The translations under genes were made by a program, and so were the position numbers. The notes under the pieces were generated by a model. That model worked only from the letters and a program-made list of their open reading frames with translations, had not been told where the DNA came from and searched no databases. Below, piece after piece: positions 61,518 through 64,000 of a DNA stretch of 64,000 nt. The DNA comes from Holothuria scabra (lineage: Eukaryota; Echinodermata; Holothuroidea; Aspidochirotida; Holothuriidae): positions 71,757,683 through 71,821,682 of the forward strand of contig CM074179.1 of the NCBI GenBank assembly GCA_037179385.1, given 5' to 3'. The first letter of the stretch is position 1, and every line of letters starts with the position of its first letter.

Positions 61518-61688
61518 CGAGTCATATACCAAAGATTCTAAAAAAGGAGCCTACTGCCGTTGTACGTGATGCTCAGCATAAGCAATGGAGTAGGGGAAAC
61601 AATTCAGGGGGCCACAACTGGAAAAAGGCCGTGGCCGGCTCGACTTGAACCAATAGGTTGGAACTGGGTCGTTAAACTCTAACTAACA
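61518..61688 (+). mobile_element. SINE fragment (body and tail)
   Basis: GAGTCATATACCAAAGATT, CTACTGCCGTTGTACGTGAT, CAGCATAAGCAATGGAGTA, CCACAACTGGAAAAAGGCC, then CTCGACTTGAACCAATAGG and AACTGGGTCGTTAAACTC. The tRNA-like head is absent. Confidence 0.75.
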
Positions 61689-63374
61689 AGCTACCGAATC
61701 CTTCGCAAATTTAGCAGTACAACACTGTGGCCTAGTTATAGTCTATCCCAGGAAACAATTTTTTTCTTTTTACAGGAATCAGTCATTTCATCCAAGTTGT
61801 GTGTTAGTGTGAAACAGTTTATAGTTTATAGTCCCCGTCAGGAAATTGGTTCATAATCGTGGACACACTCATTACTGGAGGAGTGAACCAAATTAGGACC
61901 GACTAAATTTTGAACTGTGAGTGTTTCATACTTAATACAGTTGCAATTGTGTTAGGGGTCAAATTTATTTGTGAGTTGATCATTCATATGTGTTTCCAAG
62001 GAGAATATAATGATTACAATTATCAACCACCCTCCCAGAAACAGTTGATCCTGCGCCTGAATTTCCTCTCTTGGTATGCACCAGATGTGCCAGATGTGCC
62101 ATTTTAAGATGAAAAATTGCAAAGCTCACAACCATATGGGAGGGGCCCCCTCCAATGCCCACCCCCTTCTGCTACTTCGTGGCCTCGTCCACAACAATTT
62201 CCTCACCCACATGTTCTAGTTTAAAAACGCACCCCCTTTGACAAAAGCTGGTTACGGCCCTGCCTCAGGCCAAGACCCCCACCCTGCCGGCCTCACGCTA
62301 CTAATCCTTGAAGCAACCCCCATATTCGTAACAATAATAGATAACGTCCCCTACTTCGGTCCGAATGTGTGCTGCTCTGAAATTTTTCTTTTTGGTACAC
62401 GTGCGCAAGATCTTTGTGTTCGAAATGTAACAAAACTGCCCACAATGAAATCGAGGGTGTTATAACTACGATCTATTATTTTTGAGACTGCAGACTTTGG
62501 ATTTGAAAATGACATGTTACAAGATGCAGAATGTAGCGATGGGTAACATTATTAAAATACCGTTCAGCTACCCTATGAATAAGATACTTGAATAATATGT
62601 AGATTAAACATAAAAATAATCGGCGAGCGAGTGTCTTTTTTTGTCCAGATTAAAGACATTTACGCGACGTTAATAATGATCTTCCTCTTTACGTGAAATC
62701 TAGTGCAGCCTTTCATTAAGCATGAACTGAAAGCGGGCCACGCTTGTCTTGGCCGCAACAAACGAAGTTTTCGAATCCAAACCCAGTTACTTATGTTTTG
62801 TACTTAATATTCATTGCCTGTCTCATTCCCATGAACTTAATTGATAAAGTGGCTGCATACCTGGTTAGACAAAGGCTTTAAAATTTGGGGCCACGTCGAC
62901 CCCAAACCAACTTTTCTTTAACCAACTCAGCCGGCCCAAGTCATGTCATCCCCACATCAAATAGGTCCCCAGCCCGAGTCGTCCTTATACCAACTAGAGC
63001 AGTATCAGTATGATAAATCATGACACACGTAAGTCTATATCATTTTCGAGACAAGGGAAAGCAACATCCTCCAGGAATTGTGAAAAGGAGGGAGAAGAAA
63101 GTGTAAAATTCTGTGAAATCTTACCAACTTCAGATGGGCGACACACATCCTATGCATAAGTGGAGACACAAATTGTTTGTTCTTTGCTGAATTTTGATGC
63201 ACCATGCCCATTTATTTTCCAATCTCACGTTTTTTTTTTCTTTTTATCTCATAAACAAATTGTGATTAAGCAGGTCAGGTCACGTGACACGGTTGTGTAT
63301 CCGTCCAGCATTATCTGAACACGCAGATCATAGGAAGAAAAATATACTCAAAATTTTATTTAATTTTAATTTTA
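61689..63374. other. Noncoding stretch
   Basis: No gene recognised. A G-poor, C-rich segment at about 62262-62355 stands out from its surroundings (see findings). Confidence 0.4.
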
Positions 63375-63668
63375 TCTCATCTCATCTCATCTCGTCTCGT
63401 CTCGTCTCGTCTCGTCTCGTCTCATTCCATTTTATTTTATTTTATTTTATTTTATTTTATTTTATTTTATTTTATTTTATTTTATTTTATTTTATTTTAT
63501 TTTATTTTATTTTATTTTATTTTATTTTATTTTATTTTTATTTTATTTTATTTTATTTTATTTTATTTTATTTTATTTTATTTTATTTTATTTTATTTTA
63601 TTTTATTTTATTTTATTTTATTTTATTTTATTTTATTTTATTTATTTTATTTTATTTATTTTATTATT
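63375..63668 (+). repeat. Compound pentanucleotide array: CTCAT, CTCGT, TTTTA
   Basis: About three CTCAT and five CTCGT units lead into about 46 TTTTA units with only a few single-base slips near 63536 and 63640-63660. The 133-codon frame across it is a by-product. Confidence 0.95.
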
Positions 63669-63819
63669 TTGGGACGAGCCTGTGATGGCGGCGTAACAAC
63701 ATCCTTTGTCGTTGGGCTCCAGAATTTTCATCTAAAATTCGACCTTCAGATATTCAGTTGAGATTGCAGGTTAGTGCCACTTATTTTTGGACCCTCGTTC
63801 TACACCTTTAATTGTGAAA

Positions 63820-64000
63820 ATGCCTGCTGGCAGGCCTAAAGGCAGTCTAGGAAAGAAAAAACGAGGAGAGATGGCTTCGCAAGGAACCTTACGTAGGCTA
63901 GGCTCTAGCCTAACAAATACTCGACGTGGCAGTAGGGAATCTGCTAATGAGGAAAGCGGTGATAGCGAGGAAGAATACATGACTGAGACTCTGGCTACAT
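63820..64000 (+). CDS. Start of an unidentified open frame, cut by window end
   Basis: ATG at 63820 opens a frame that runs to the window edge without a stop (60 codons). It begins MPAGRPKGSLGKKKRGEM and continues serine- and arginine-rich, then acidic with ESGDSEEEY. The sequence between the pentanucleotide array and this ATG contains ATGGCGGC (63684-63691), a YY1-like motif found at the 5' end of some LINEs. A basic, low-complexity N terminus after such a leader suggests ORF1 of a LINE, but a host gene cannot be excluded. Confidence 0.45.
   Translation, partial: MPAGRPKGSLGKKKRGEMASQGTLRRLGSSLTNTRRGSRESANEESGDSEEEYMTETLAT

Noticed and set aside
63284..63685. 133-codon frame rich in F, Y, I, L
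   Set aside because: Entirely a translation of the pentanucleotide array.
1..64000. CRISPR arrays, operons, phage or other prokaryotic systems
   Set aside because: Spliced exons, SINEs, LINEs and Gypsy elements show the DNA is animal; the tandem repeats have no spacer structure.

Overview
This is a eukaryotic, intron-rich, AT-rich stretch of animal DNA. Nearly all of it is intron, intergenic DNA and decayed mobile elements. The recognisable host genes are small secreted proteins built from HYR (hyalin repeat) and sushi (CCP) modules. That module pair, the base composition, a tRNA-derived SINE family, a Penelope-like fragment, LINEs and a Ty3/Gypsy remnant fit a marine invertebrate deuterostome, most likely an echinoderm. 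The species cannot be fixed from the sequence alone.

Left third (1-21,000). A plus-strand gene runs through five coding exons: 1727-1895, 4975-5093, 11000-11179, 12692-12874 and 13850-14127. They give one HYR domain split across two exons, two six-cysteine sushi domains and a terminal HYR domain ending in a stop. Every splice phase matches (1-2, 2-1, 1-1, 1-1, 1-stop), which strongly supports the model; its 5' end was not found. A second, minimal gene follows at 19307-20763. It has a signal-peptide exon and one HYR exon that is about 75% identical at protein level to the terminal exon of gene 1, encoding a predicted secreted protein of 112 residues. Its promoter region holds an AP-1 site, a TATA box and an NF-kB-type site within 65 bases. 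A third signal-peptide exon with the same phase-1 donor lies at 46642-46702, with no downstream exon found.

Middle (20,800-48,800). This part has no convincing protein gene apart from the orphan signal exon. It holds a segmental duplication of the gene-2 downstream flank (20.8-21.8 kb against 29.1-31.7 kb) broken up by insertions and a microinversion. It also has a piggyBac-type MITE, a minisatellite split by an inserted repeat, a foldback-type element with long inverted repeats, several SINE copies, a LINE tail and several shared dispersed repeats.

Right part (48,800-59,150) is a nearly continuous retroelement graveyard: a Penelope-like RT fragment (+), an almost complete but broken LINE (+), a second truncated LINE (-) and the 3' half of a Ty3/Gypsy element (-). 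The last 5 kb has a tRNA-Glu-like sequence, another SINE copy, a long pentanucleotide array and the start of an open reading frame that leaves the window.
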